DNA of 64,000 nt from Telmatactis stephensoni (GCA_029948255.1 JALIZF010001938.1:679501-743500); one strand, 5' to 3'; shown: positions 1-11,662, numbered from the stretch's first letter. The notes: a model not told the origin generated them from the letters alone. Made by a program: numbers and translations.

Positions 1-1
1 G

Positions 2-2133
2 AAACAAAAAGGACTAATGCGTGTAATTGCTTATGCATCCAGGACACTTACTACTGCTGAACAAAGATATCTGCACTCAGGAAAACTTGAATTCTTAGCC
101 CTCAAATGGTCCATCTGTGAACAATTCAGGGATTATTTATATTATTCACTAGGATTCACTGTATACACAGATAATAATCCTTTGACATATATACTAACAT
201 CTGCCCGCTTGAATGCTACAGGACACAGATGGGTTGCTGAACTTTCCGACTTCCACTTCGACATCCGTTACAGACCTGGAACTTCAAATGGTGATGCTGA
301 TGAACTTTCAAGAATGCCTCTCAACATTGAAGAATTTATGAATAGTTGTACACAGGCGTCATCACAAGAAGCAATTCTGTCACACATTTCTATGATCAAT
401 GCCAGACACCAAGGTGATATTACATGGATATTATCTGTCACTGCTAATATGGATTCCATTACTACATACTTACAGAGTGTGGAAGGCAATAATAATAACA
501 TCAACAAAGTGAGTATTCAGAAGCTAAAAGAAGACCAGAGAGCTGACAAAGATATAAACAGAGTCATTGAATACAAGCTGACTGGCAGATACCCTACAAA
601 GCAAGAACGTAGGGGTGAGACAGTAAACACTAAAACTCTAATGAGAAACTGGGACAAGCTTAACTTAGGAACTGATCATGTTTTAAGACGTAAACGTGAC
701 GATGCATTACAAATTGTACTACCCAAGAAATACCACAGAACAGTACTAAAACAACTTCATGATGACATGGGCCATCTCGGTTCCAATCGTGTACTTCATC
801 TATTGCGGGATAGATTCTTTTGGCCATTTATGCAAAGAGATGTGGAACATTACTGTTCAAATATTTGTAACTGTCTTAAACAAAGGGGACCTAATGTTGT
901 TAACCAAACAGAAATGCAGCACCTGACGTCATCCCAACCATTTGATCTAGTTTCAATTGACTTTTTACATCTGGAACAGTGTAGTGGAGGCTATGAATAT
1001 ATTTTGGTCATAGTCGACCATTTCACGAGGTTCGCCCAAGCTTATGCTACTCGTTCAAAGTCAGCCAAGGCAGCCGCTGAAAAACTTTTCAATGATTATA
1101 TTCCTCGATTTGGTATTCCGGGAAGGATACACCACGATCAAGGCAGAGAATTCGAAAACAAGTTATTCCAATGCTTGCAAAAGTATTGTGGTGTCATCAG
1201 CTCAAGAACATCTCCATATCATCCTGAGGGAAATGGTCAAGTGGAAAGGTTTAACAAAACACTGCTTGCTATGTTAAGAACATTACCAGAATCCCACAAG
1301 TCTAAGTGGCGACTGCATATTAACAAGGTAGTCCATGCTTATAACAGTACTAGATGCGATGCCACTGGATTCTCCCCATTTTATCTCCTATTCGGACGAC
1401 ATCCAAGACTCCCAGTAGACATCATGTTTGATATTAAGTAACCTTCAACACCAGTCAGTCACTCAAAGTATGCAGATGAATGGAAGGAAGCAATGTCTGA
1501 AGCATACCAATTAGCACAACAAAAGTCACAACAACTAATGGCAAAGAACAAGAAGCTTCATGACCAGAAAATCAACACTGCAACTCTGCAACCAGGCGAC
1601 AGAGTATTGGTCAGAAATCTGAGTGAGCGTGGTGGTCCAGGTAAACTACGAGCACACTGGGAAGAAAAAGTCCACGTAGTAAGAAGAGAACTTGATGGTC
1701 TACCAGTTTATGAGGTTATCCCGGAGTATGGACGCAACCAGAAAAGCCGAACCATTCATCGGAATCTCTTGCTACCATGCAACTTCCTACCAGTTGAACA
1801 ACCCCTAGAGATAAGACCACCAACCCCAAGACCAACCACGGTTGTCAGTCAGATCAACCATTTACAGGGGGCAGTGATTCTAGTGAAGCAAGTGACTTGA
1901 GCGACTCAGATGATGATCCAGAAGAGAGCAACACGGACACTGAACCGCAGCAGAGACCACAGAGACAGAGAAGAGTTCCCAGACGCATGACATATGATGT
2001 TCCTGGAGACCCAATAAGCTACCCTGTACAAACCCATGCTGTATATGTGCCTATGCTCAACTACTGGTATCAACAACCGTATACTTACAGCAATTGGACA
2101 TTACCATTTCGTGTATATGGAGAATATGGATAA
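2..2133 (+). pseudogene. Ty3/gypsy pol, 3' part (RNase H - integrase), broken
   Basis: This is the C-terminal half of a retrotransposon polyprotein, open to the left window edge. Counting from the ATG at 17, residues 1-100 are the end of a Ty3-type RNase H (TDNNPL, ADELSRMP). Residues 240-290 are the zinc-binding integrase N-terminus (H248, H253, cysteines at 280-286). Residues 310-470 are the integrase core, with D315, D374 and E410 as the DDE triad. An in-frame TAA at 1439-1441 stops the frame. The same frame then resumes and ends at 1900, and a frame change near 1865-1880 (G-rich run) leads into the last acidic and basic segment that ends at 2133. The copy is therefore dead by at least two lesions. 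An LTR follows directly. Family assignment is firm; the clade is not determined. Confidence 0.88.
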
Positions 2134-2420
2134 ACACAGATTATTACAACACAAGAAACATTATACTGTTCAAAATTGTTATGTTACAGAAAGACATTCA
2201 AGCATGAGAATACACTATGATGTGTAATTGGAATACAGATGTTCTATTCATCTTGTGTAAAGACTTTGTTTAGGAAATCAGTGTATACAGAACAGAGCAT
2301 TAAGAGATTTGTAATTCAGTTGTCAGGCCTGATCACCCTGACAGTTGTTAATGTAACTCAGAATTTTTTTTTCCTGTCAAGTCTGGATGTACACACATTT
2401 TGTTTTTCAGAGGGGGAGAA
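2134..2420 (+). other. Gypsy 3' untranslated region and polypurine tract
   Basis: There is no convincing coding sequence here. The stretch lies between the end of pol and the 3' LTR. It ends in the purine run AGAGGGGGAGAA (about 2409-2420) that abuts the LTR, the expected position and composition of the plus-strand primer for reverse transcription. Confidence 0.7.
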
Positions 2421-2587
2421 TGTAATATTGTTTACCCTACCCCCCACAGTAACTGCTGACATGCGCAGTGTATAAGAATAACCATGTGCTCGAGTTGGGA
2501 TTAAACAAGTCTTTAAAATTGTGTAAAAGTACTGTTATGGACTTCGTTAAACAATGATCTGAAAGACCGTAAATAAGGAGTGTTACA
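2421..2587 (+). repeat. 3' LTR of the gypsy element (about 167 bp)
   Basis: It begins TGTAATATTG just after the polypurine tract and ends GAGTGTTACA, giving the TG...CA ends and short TGTAA/TTACA inverted termini typical of LTRs. A GTATAAGAATA box near 2470 could be its TATA element. The 5' LTR lies left of the window, so the two could not be compared. The right boundary is supported because LINE coding sequence resumes at 2588. Confidence 0.75.
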
Positions 2588-3483
2588 AATGTCAACAACA
2601 GCAAAACACAGGCATTCTCCGTTGGCCCATGCAAGTACGACTATGGACTTTATTTGGACAGCACTAAGATAGACATTACTAATAATGTTAAGATCCTGGG
2701 GGTAACCCTGGATAGTAAACTTAATTTTAAGATTCACATCTCTGAGCAACTTAAGAAAGCTTATGCTAAGGCTGCTGCTTTGAGGCGAATTAGAAGATCT
2801 TTGCCCATCGATAAGATGATTATGCTATACAAGGCGTTTATTCTTCCACACCTAGAATACTGTGGTCCTTTAATGCTAGGTTTAGGTAAAGTTCAAAGCG
2901 ACCGACTAGATAACGCTAATTATTATATTCTTAGATCTGTGTTAGGCTATGGTAAAACTGTTCCATATGAGCAGATATTAAGTACCGTCGAACTATCTAA
3001 TCTCAAGAAACGACGTATCTATCAGTCAATGGTATTACTTTATAAGAGTTTATATGGAGATGGTCCTCAGTATATAAAGAATCTTTTTAGCTTTAGAAAA
3101 ACACATTATAATCTCAGGGGAGATGGATATAAGCTAGCTATACCTAGGTTTAACTTATTATGGAAGAAAAAATCATTTAGCTATATGGCTGCTAACGTTT
3201 GGAATAGTCTTCCAAACAAAGTTCATAATGCAGCGAGTCTAACTGAATTCAAAAGCAACCTTAAGAAAGCCATTCTTTAGATTCTTCAGTTCCATTTATT
3301 TTCTATAATTATTGATAATTTCATACCATTTTTTTCTATATTATGTTTCCAAGTTATAATTAATTTATGTTGTTCACACACGTTCGTATTTTGAACGAGT
3401 TTCTAGCTCCTGGACGATACGTGTTTAAATCAGTAAAAAAATAAATAAAATAAATAAATAAAAAAATTAATGAATGAATGAAT
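2588..3483 (+). pseudogene. LINE (CR1/Jockey-like) reverse transcriptase C-terminus and 3' tail
   Basis: The reading frame 2588-3280 begins abruptly after the LTR and reads as the thumb and C-terminal part of a non-LTR reverse transcriptase: a KILGVTLDSKLNF segment, then HLEYCGPLM, and a C-terminal MAANVWNSLPNKV segment. The catalytic palm (YxDD) is missing. After the stop the sequence becomes A/T-rich and ends in a short TGAA repeat tail near 3465-3483, which is typical of CR1-type 3' ends. Coding begins exactly at the LTR boundary, so the gypsy element most likely inserted into this LINE. Confidence 0.82.
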
Positions 3484-3782
3484 ATGAGAATACTTTGTAG
3501 ATAATAAGTATTCAAAAACTAAACTTTACGTGCTACAGAGTCTCCAGAGTTTGAGCAGTCACAGAATTACTGTCAACCACAGTCCTTTGCGAGTCTGACG
3601 CATTACGGAAGTGATTTTCGGTTTTACCAGAAATTGGTGCACGGCTGTTTGAAGCGCTACTATAATTCCTGCGATATTCTAGCCAGCAGTTTCTCAGAAA
3701 CATCCGCGCACGCGCATTGCAAAGGAAATGAAGCTCAAATGGCTACGTTGTTGTTTTCAGCCAGGGAAATTTTCGACTGGAG
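3484..3782. other. No gene seen
   Basis: A/T-rich DNA between the LINE tail and the foldback element. Short open frames here continue into the foldback and show no family resemblance. Confidence 0.5.
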
Positions 3783-3971
3783 TAGGCCATTTGCACGATG
3801 GCGTCATTTTACTACAATTACCAGAATGCTCTGCGAATTTTCTACTTTCTTATTCAGATTTTTATTCCCTTTTGAGAATAGTAGAACAATTGGCACTAAT
3901 TACTTTACAAAAGAAAGTGGGCAAAGCATTCTGGTAGTTGTAGTATATGACGCCATCATGCAAATGGCCTA
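3783..3971. mobile_element. Foldback/MITE with about 50-bp inverted arms
   Basis: The left arm (3783-3834) starts TAGGCCATTTGCACGATGGC. The right arm (3921-3971) is its reverse complement with a few mismatches and ends GCAAATGGCCTA. The spacer is about 86 bp. No coding capacity. Confidence 0.75.
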
Positions 3972-4020
3972 TTGTCATCAGATATCTTTGTACTGTTTTT
4001 ATTTTCAAATTAAAGACTAT

Positions 4021-4242
4021 ACAATAGACCATTTCACGATTGTCGTGGCTCAACCTCAGCCTCGACAGTATGTAATATATTCTTTAGAAATTGACTGTAG
4101 CCCATGGTAATGTAAGGAATGTACACATCAACAAACAATCGAAACACTTTAAAATTCCACGGGCTGTAGTCAAATTCTAAAGAATATATTACACGGTGTC
4201 GAGGCTGAGGTGGAGACACGACAACCGTGAAATGGTCTATTG
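4021..4242. mobile_element. Foldback/MITE with about 95-bp inverted arms
   Basis: The left arm (about 4021-4113) begins ACAATAGACCATTTCACGAT. The right arm (about 4150-4242) is its inverse, ending GTGAAATGGTCTATTG, with scattered mismatches. It lies 50 bp from the previous foldback and its ends (ATAGACCATTT) resemble that one (TAGGCCATTT), so the two may be related. Confidence 0.75.
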
Positions 4243-6621
4243 CGGCTTTACTTTTGCAATTTTTCAAGAGGTCGCAATACTCGTATTAGTCGAAACTTTC
4301 CGTCACTATGTGGAAACCTGGAAATGCTAAGTGACCAGATAAAACAATAGAATTAGAACGTACGAGTGGTAGGTATCTTATCAACAAGTGGGATCAAGAG
4401 GAATGCAATGTATTATTGGATATCTAATAAGTTTTAGTCAAGCACGCCAAAGATCCTGGTAAAGTAAGCATTCGGAGAGCCCATTCAGAGTCATTGTCAG
4501 AGCACAGACAATGCTTTTTCAAAAATCACACTTTTACGCTCACAGATGTAGTCGAACTCGGCATAAAACTGAACATTCTTAGATCTCTATTCTATAAAAT
4601 GCAAAACGAAGTGGCTTATTGTTAAAGATCCGTTGCAATCCTCTCAGAAACAAAGTAAGCACAACGGTCTACTCGATCGGTCTCACATGAACGTGTTGAC
4701 TTGTAAGAACAGAATGGTCAGATATACAGCCTAAATAGGGCTTTACGGATGATTACATGAAGTATAAGGGTGGTATTTGACAAATTATTAATTTACCTTC
4801 TATTTACAGCATTAACTAAAATTGGTAAATTATTTTTTATTCAGTAAAATTGTCAGTAACACAGAGAATAGAGAGAGCTTTGCCGTTTCAGATCTATTTT
4901 GTGTGCGAAATTGGCAAGCGACCAATCTTACATCTTTCCAGATCTTTGAAGTCACAGGTAACAATATAATCCATGTTTGTATCCCTTCGACCTGGTGATA
5001 GTTTTAGTTTGTCTTATTGTGCCAACTTCTGAGTTAATCCACGTTGAATTCCTGGTTTGATTTTACTAAACAAATGGCGCCATAGATCCACAGCCGTCAC
5101 AACAGAGCTATTAGTTCCATATTTTCGTTATTTTCGTCGATATAAGACAATTACACTTTCAGGCAACAATTTTGATTGGTATAGTGAAGGCTTTTAGTAC
5201 GTAATAAGGCAGCAGCTTCAACTCCCTATCTGGCTGGACCGTACGCCATCACTGTCAGATGTGAATGATGAGTTACCATAGAAACGCGGTCAAAAATCAG
5301 CCGCTGACTTAAAAAGAGTGCAGGCTTTATCTCGCGTCCCAAGAGGGAGCTAAGGTTTAATCATTCTGTAACTTGAGTCCATTTTTAAGATTTATTTACA
5401 ACTTCAATACAACTTCACTTCTGACTACTTCAAGCGAGTACAGATTTGATGGTAAAAACTGTGGTTAAACAATTAAAGAAAACAAATTACAATACGATAA
5501 AACTAAAGAAGAAAATGAGGAATGACTTACGTCCTTGCGGATAGAAATTCTGTTTGAGGTAGAGAAAGGTGAGTAACTTTACAACTGACAAACTTAAAGG
5601 ACGTTCCTCTTACGTCGATCACGTTGAACTCTCCGTCGTCCCTAGGGCGACCGGAAGTGTAAATGAAACGAACGGAAATGAACAGTTCAATTCTATACTA
5701 GATAGTTATTTTAAACGTCACACTTTAGAATACTGCAAATGTAGCCGGTTCAAACAGCCGTAGGTGGAGCCTTTGTTCAGCGGATCAGCTGTGGAGGTGT
5801 GAAATCTTTAAGTTCCCGACTGATGGGTTGTAAATTGACAGTAATTAACTCCTTGACCAAGTCATGTACTTATCACACACAGGTACTTGATAGATTTTGA
5901 GCACATTTTACACTGGAAAGCATGAAATAGAGCTAGTTATATTAATATTCATTTACAGTAAAAAGTCAATTAGTTTAAAATAAAATGCATTATTACATGG
6001 CTAGATAATTTCCTGGATTCTGATTGGCCAACGCATGGTTTGTGTTTAGCCATATCCGGACCGCTGTCCCGGATGAAAAGAAAAGTTTGCGTTCGGCAAT
6101 TGTTTTAGCGGGACTTCTCAAAGCCGGTACTTCTCGTTGCGCTCGTTCCGTAATGTCAAGACCTCGGTCTGATATTTTCTCATACAGACCGAGCAAACGA
6201 GGTTAATAACCCTTTAATAACGAACATTCTCGACTGCTCAATATTTTTGACTTCTTGCCTTAAAAATAGTAGAACCAAATAAATTAGACTCTTGGGAATA
6301 AGACAGTAGTTCTCTGAATCATTTGCTTCTGAATTCGTGTGGAATTTCAGGGCTGTTTCAAATGACCGTATCCAGAATTATTATATGATTGAGTCTGTTT
6401 TCTTTGTTATTCATAGGACTTTATATCACTAAATTCACGATGATTATATATTCAAGGGTTTTATATAGAGCTTCTCCGGGATGTATCTGTATAAATCACT
6501 TGAATTTATAATTCCCGGGATTTATCTAGATACATCACTTGAATTTATAATTTCGTTCCATACTTCCTTAGATGATTATTTATGTGTGGACATCAAGACT
6601 TAGAAATTTTCTTAGAAATAT
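4243..6621. other. No gene seen, A/T-rich intergenic DNA
   Basis: Open frames are short and show no recognisable domain, and I see no splice-bounded exon with family resemblance. Around 6440-6560 a motif of the type ATAAATCACTTGAATTTATA occurs twice, so this part is probably repeat-derived. Confidence 0.4.
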
Positions 6622-6666
6622 ACTAAGTAGCGATTTTTGGTGGAAAAAAAGTCTTTGATAAATGAC

Positions 6667-6738
6667 AGAGATTCGAACCCGAGACTTTCTGCACTCCTAT
6701 ACCCGCTTTTAACCACTATACTACTGAGCTAACTGATG
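6667..6738 (-). repeat. tRNA-derived SINE head or tRNA relic
   Basis: On the minus strand the sequence reads TAGCTCAGTAGTATAGTGG (A-box like) followed about 35 bases later by GGGTTCGAATC (B box). The spacing fits a tRNA-type internal pol III promoter. The acceptor and T stems pair poorly, so a functional tRNA gene is unlikely. A motif next to it (TACTAAGTAGC at 6622) also precedes the tRNA-like SINE near 34.75 kb. Confidence 0.5.
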
Positions 6739-6921
6739 GAATATTCTCAACAAAAAAATCTTTTGTGTGTTATCATGAAGGTCGTTAGTGTTTCTCTGAA
6801 TAGAATTGAAAAACAATTATTTAAGGTTTTCTTCTGGGAATTCGGTAACAATGATCTAATTAGTGATTGTCTTTTTGAATCGCTTTTGTGTGAAAACCTC
6901 CTCAATCATATAATAAGGCAG

Positions 6922-7018
6922 ATAAATACCTCGAAGCTCGGCTTTTATCCATATACATCCCTCGGGCCTACGGCCCTCGGGATGTATATGGCTAAAAGCC
7001 TCGCTTCTCGGTATTTAT
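6922..7018. repeat. Near-perfect palindrome, about 47-bp arms
   Basis: The arms begin ATAAATACCTCGAAGCTCGG and close at CTCGGGCCTACGGCCCTCGG, then return as the reverse complement ending CTCGGTATTTAT. This is a short foldback element or hairpin. Confidence 0.75.
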
Positions 7019-7029
7019 CCCTTCCTTAT

Positions 7030-7763
7030 ATTGAATTGCCATGCGCATTAGAATACGATCTGTTAATATTTCACTATTACCATATAAGGAGTCAAAACAA
7101 ACAAATCTTGCCGCGTGCAGCACGTATGCATACTTCGACCGATTAAAGAGAGTGGTGAAAGATCTGTCTGTGGGCTAACATAGAGAAATCGCTGTAAAAA
7201 GATTTTGAAATGTCAGATTTTATGGATCAATTTGCTACTAACCGTCTTGCGAGAACAAATAACAAGGATTCCGAGTGCTTTGGAGGCATAATCCTCTTCT
7301 TATTTTATACTTTTTGAGCAATTTTTACACGTTAACCCACGCAAGGACTGTTCAAAATCAAGGTAATAGAAATATGGTGTTGATCAATGCAGTCAATTTG
7401 TTGTAATTTATGCGTCCGGACAGTAGCATGATATGATCTAAATCTGTTCGCGTCCTCTACAAGCAATTAAAGACTTATTGATTCCTTTTCGACTCAGGTA
7501 TACGATATATTAGTTTGAAGCATTGTATAATAAATAAATGATCACAGATTAATCAAACAAAATTGTAGTGAGGATATGTTTTTATTATATTGATAAAATG
7601 ATTAGATATTACAGTTTTTATTTTAGGCATACAACTGCAACTTAATTATATTTTGTTGCGGTAAACGATTTTATGAAGTGGGTTAGATTTAGGGAAGTGT
7701 AAGTAAATTAGTTTAAGGAAGCGTTTATCAATATTAGTTTCCACGTTTTTGCTGTAGGGTGGA
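7030..7763. other. No gene seen
   Basis: A/T-rich DNA without a recognisable domain, tandem repeat or foldback. The only frame running into it ends at 7146. Confidence 0.4.
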
Positions 7764-7767
7764 TTAA

Positions 7768-8762
7768 CTCTTTCCCTACTGCCTCCTCCTACTGAAAATC
7801 GTTCCTTCAGGAACGATGGAGTTATAAAATTGTAGCTTTGTTGTTCTTAAAATTAGTGAGACGATTATCATATAGTGAAGACTGCAGTCATTCAAAAGTC
7901 GAATGGTAGCAAAACTTGTGCAACTAGATAGAGACTTTGAGACTCGTGGCTTCTTCCAGTTCACAAAACCAATAAAATCCAAATACAGGCTTCTCAAAAT
8001 AATAGCCCTTTTACCCCATTAGTTTTCTCTGAAATCGTTATTTAGTATCCAAATTACAATTTTAAAGTAAAGTTCAGTCCTAGTACTTGTCATACAGCTA
8101 AGTTATTTTCTCATCAGTCGAACACCGGGCACAGGGACAAGCATTTTGCACACGAATGCCATTTTTTCAACGACCACCACCGCAAAGCATGATGGGAATC
8201 CAGCTGCCAGCGACAGCACTTCACTCCTTTCCTAAGAATTGAGCTTTTTTATATAATTCTAGAGTCATCGGACCCTACAGGCCAAATATCACTTTCCTGA
8301 CATCTGTAGGACGTGAAATATTTGAGCCTTGCCTTGTTATGGTGCCATCGTCTTTCTCTATGAAGCTCTTCAGGATAATCATTTCGAAAAATTCCCTTTC
8401 TTGAAATAGCGAACTTTTCTCACATTTCTTCGTGGATTATCCAAGTACTGAACTCAGTTTGTCGAGACAGTGCGACTTAGGCTGTCACAGGGCTTAATGA
8501 TGCCCTCCAACTTCTTCATAGATCAAGAAATGACTCTAAAAAGCTCAATATTTACATGAAATTCCAGGAAAATGGCGCCATCCTGAACGATCTTGACGTC
8601 TTGCTAACAAATTCTTGTTGTCAATCAAAAATATGAGCCCCCAGCAATCGTGCACAGCAGTGATTTTCACAGGAACTCCAAAACTCAAAAGAACTAGGGG
8701 AGGTTTTCACTAGGCCTCAAAAATACAAGAGTTTTTGCCTGATTTTGTCCGTAGGGAAAGGG
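7768..8762. mobile_element. piggyBac-type non-autonomous transposon
   Basis: The ends are inverted: CTCTTTCCCTAC at 7768-7779 and GTAGGGAAAGGG at 8751-8762. Each end abuts TTAA (7764-7767 and 8763-8766), the target that piggyBac elements duplicate. The 995-bp interior has no transposase frame. TTAA flanks with a C-C/T-CTTT terminus fit a piggyBac-derived MITE. Confidence 0.72.
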
Positions 8763-8865
8763 TTAAACCAGCTGATGTTTCGTCGTCGACTGTTGTTTTG
8801 TTTGCGTGAGGTATGGTTGTCGGATGGTTTATAATTGAGATCGTAGCTGTATCCACTTTTGTTTA

Positions 8866-9387
8866 GTGCCTCTTGGTATGCATAACATAAAAACTGTAAT
8901 ATCTAATCATAACAAATCAGTACTGAATAAACAAGAACCTGACCTTGTTAATACTAATAGCTGCAATTGCCGCAAATCTAACTCCTGCCCTATGGAGGGA
9001 TCATGCCAGAGCCAAAACATTATCTATCAAGCAGAAATAACAACAGCGACTACAAAAGAAACATACATTGGTCTTTGCGACACAGCTTTTAAACTACGCT
9101 ACAGAAACCACATATGCTCTTTCAAGAACAAACGGTACAAACATGCGACCGAACTTAGTAAATACATCTGGAAACTAAAGGAAACGAACATTGACTACAC
9201 AATTAAATGGCGAAAAATCAAACAAGCTCAATCTTACTCAAATATCAATAAGAAATGTAACCTATGTTTGTGGGGAAAATATTTTATAATTTGCAAACCA
9301 CAAATGTCAACTCTGAATAATAGAAATGAACTTGTATCAAGTTGTAGGCACTCAAAAAAATTTCTTAAAACGCATGACTATAAATAA
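8866..9387 (+). pseudogene. Penelope-like element, GIY-YIG endonuclease C-terminus (5'-truncated)
   Basis: The frame encodes a cysteine-rich segment ([10 protein letters not shown]) and then a GIY-YIG-type fold: [27 protein letters not shown], then the [12 protein letters not shown] helix whose glutamate fits the catalytic position. It ends with a cysteine and an [12 protein letters not shown] segment, as in Penelope-like polyproteins. The reverse transcriptase is absent and similarity starts abruptly near 8876, so this is a 5'-truncated insertion. A ribozyme-like motif follows at 9552. Confidence 0.8.
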
Positions 9388-9551
9388 CATTATGTAACCT
9401 AATGTATACATATACATTGTTCATAGTTTCCATCTAGTTTCGTATTGGCCCATTTGTAATCACGACTTTTTACTACTTAGAGAGAGGCCCTTATCGCCTG
9501 GTTCTCTATATATCTTTACATGTATTTGTTTGATCATGAATTGACAGATGC

Positions 9552-9575
9552 CTGATGATTGCTTCGGCATGAAAC
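9552..9575 (+). ncRNA. Hammerhead-core-like motif downstream of the Penelope frame
   Basis: CTGATGA (9552-9558), a short TGC/GCA stem closed by TTCG, and GAAAC (9571-9575) match the conserved core order of hammerhead ribozymes, which are known from Penelope-like elements. I could not find convincing stems I and III, so this copy is probably degenerate. Confidence 0.35.
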
Positions 9576-9599
9576 TCTGAATAGCAATGAATGGTATAA

Positions 9600-10239
9600 C
9601 TCAACTCCATTAGTCGTCTTCCTTATGTACTGCTCTAGTTTTAACTATTGAGCACTCTTTTAGTCGATGTGGACTTTATTTTGATACTTCTTTATATATA
9701 TATGTATATATGCTTGCTATTTACATGGGTTCTGAGTCTAAAATCACTTAAAATAAAGAAACGATAACTCTGGCTCTGAAGACTCGCAGTCCAGGGTGGC
9801 GTCGCCGTCGCTGTTTGAAACGTTGTCAACCCCCAGTTGTTGTGGTTACTGGCTTTAACACACTATGTCATGGGCTGCGTGCGTTCGGAAATCCCCGAAG
9901 TAGACACGAAGTGTCAATCCGAAAGGTATGCGAACCTCGTGCGCTCGTCCGAGGGTGTTTAAGTCGATTATTAATAATCAAATATAGGCTTTGTGGTTAT
10001 AAAATATATCTCTTCATACCAAATTGTTCACTTTAGTTCATAAATGTATCTGTAAGGGAAACGTTTGACCAATTTTCGATAAACATAGTGTTGAAGAAGC
10101 CGTTCCAATGAAATAGGAAACCCTAGGTTTAGAAATAGAAAACAATAGGTGCTCATTGGTCCGCGACGATGGCGCCGCTCGAAGATTGTTTAAGCAGAAA
10201 AAAGTGTTTTCTGGTCAGTTATGATGTTTCTTAGGCCTA
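9600..10239. other. No gene seen
   Basis: There are short frames only. The stretch includes a GC-richer part (9790-9960) with many CG dinucleotides but no recognisable coding content. Confidence 0.4.
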
Positions 10240-10502
10240 GGGCAAACGTCGAATCTAAGTCGCGTCGAATACATTTAAAATAGGTGCGACAAAGAGTCGA
10301 CTTCATTCCAGCGTGGTAGCAAACGTCGCACCTGTGCCGAACCGCTGTCGCATTATCCGACTTGGCAAGTCGAACCCATGCTAGAGTCGAATCAATTAAT
10401 TTGAGTCGAATTTAATTGCAGCAAACGTCGCACCATTCATGCGTCTATTTCAAAATAAATACGTTCGACGAATTAAATTCGACTAAGATTCGACGTTTGC
10501 CC
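10240..10502. mobile_element. MITE with GGGCAAACGTCGAATC termini
   Basis: The left end GGGCAAACGTCGAATCTAAG and right end CTAAGATTCGACGTTTGCCC are inverted repeats of about 20 bp with one indel. Internal sub-repeats of AAACGTCGCACC and AGTCGAAT are present. No coding capacity. Confidence 0.75.
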
Positions 10503-10896
10503 TGGCCCATACTCTTAGAGCACTCAAAGAAGTACTGCCAATACATTTTTAGCATTTTACTTGGAAAAAGCAATTCTTTCAAGATTTAGCAGGGAGGGTA
10601 CTAGCTGATTGGCAAAAGTTAGTCGTAAGGTAAAACTGGCATGATCGCAAAGTTGAGGGGGTGGTGATCTTCAAGAAAAGACTAGAGAAAGTTGAGTTAG
10701 GATAGCTAGTCATGGAGAGTGGTTGACGGACAGCTCATCTCGGGTGGCCAAGTTTCGTCCCGCGGCCTGTCACGTGATCTTGCTAGTCTTGAAATTGGTC
10801 CCAACCCTAATTTAAGCTTAATCCCTACCCAAGTTACCCCATCCCTAAAAAACTTCTGAACCCTAGAATCTTAGACCTAATCCTATCTTTGAACTA

Positions 10897-11660
10897 CCTT
10901 ATTCTCACTAAATTTAATTCGCGAGTATTAAATTTCGCGAAAATTCAAGCGCCATATTTCGCGAGTATTAAATTTCGCGATTTTGAGAGGAAATTTGAAT
11001 TCAAGTGTATTAAATTTCGCGATTTTTTGTGAATCTTTAATATGTAGCTTTGGCATCAGAACTGGTAACAGCTAACGTGATCGTCATCGTAAACAATAAT
11101 ATTAACTAAACATAACAAAGCATAATGTACGGTTTTCCACAGTCTAAAATACCCAGTCCATCTATATTTACAATTCTATATTATAAGTTCCATATAAACT
11201 CCTAAACATAACGCAGAGACATGTAGAATAACAGTACCAAACAACAGCTTGAATTTCATTATTACTTATTAACATTATATATATAGACAACATAAAGCAG
11301 AGACATGTAGAATAACAATACCAAACAACAGCTTGAATTTCATTATTACTTATTAACATTATATATATAGACAACATAAAGCAGAGATGTGTAGAATAAC
11401 AGTACCAAACAACAGCTTGAATTTCATTATTACTTATTAACATTATATATATAGACAACATAAAGCAGAGACGTGTAGAATAACAGTAACAAACAACAGC
11501 TTGAATTTCATTATTACTTATTAACATTATATAGTATTAAATTTCGCGAGTTTATTTTTCGCGTGTCCTATATTTCGCGAGTATTAAATTTCGCGATTTT
11601 TTCAAAATCGCGAAAATCGCGAAATTTAATTAATACTCGCGAAATTTAGTGAGAATAAGG
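10897..11660. mobile_element. Tc1/mariner-type MITE carrying a minisatellite
   Basis: The ends CCTTATTCTCACTAAATTT and AAATTTAGTGAGAATAAGG are inverted and flanked by TA on both sides (10895-10896 and 11661-11662). Subterminal DNA is rich in repeated TATTAAATTTCGCGA motifs in both orientations. The centre holds an 84-bp tandem repeat. No transposase is present. Confidence 0.7.
11213..11535. repeat. 84-bp minisatellite, about 4 copies
   Basis: Units start GCAGAGACATGTAGAATAAC at 11213, 11297, 11381 and 11465, the last incomplete. Because 84 is a multiple of three, a 119-residue repetitive frame stays open on the minus strand. I regard that frame as non-coding. Confidence 0.85.
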
Positions 11661-11662
11661 TA

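Noticed and set aside
6667..6738. Functional tRNA gene
   Set aside because: A and B boxes are recognisable, but acceptor and T stems do not pair well. Better explained as a SINE or relic.
11168..11527. 119-codon repetitive minus-strand frame
   Set aside because: Produced by a minisatellite whose period is divisible by three.
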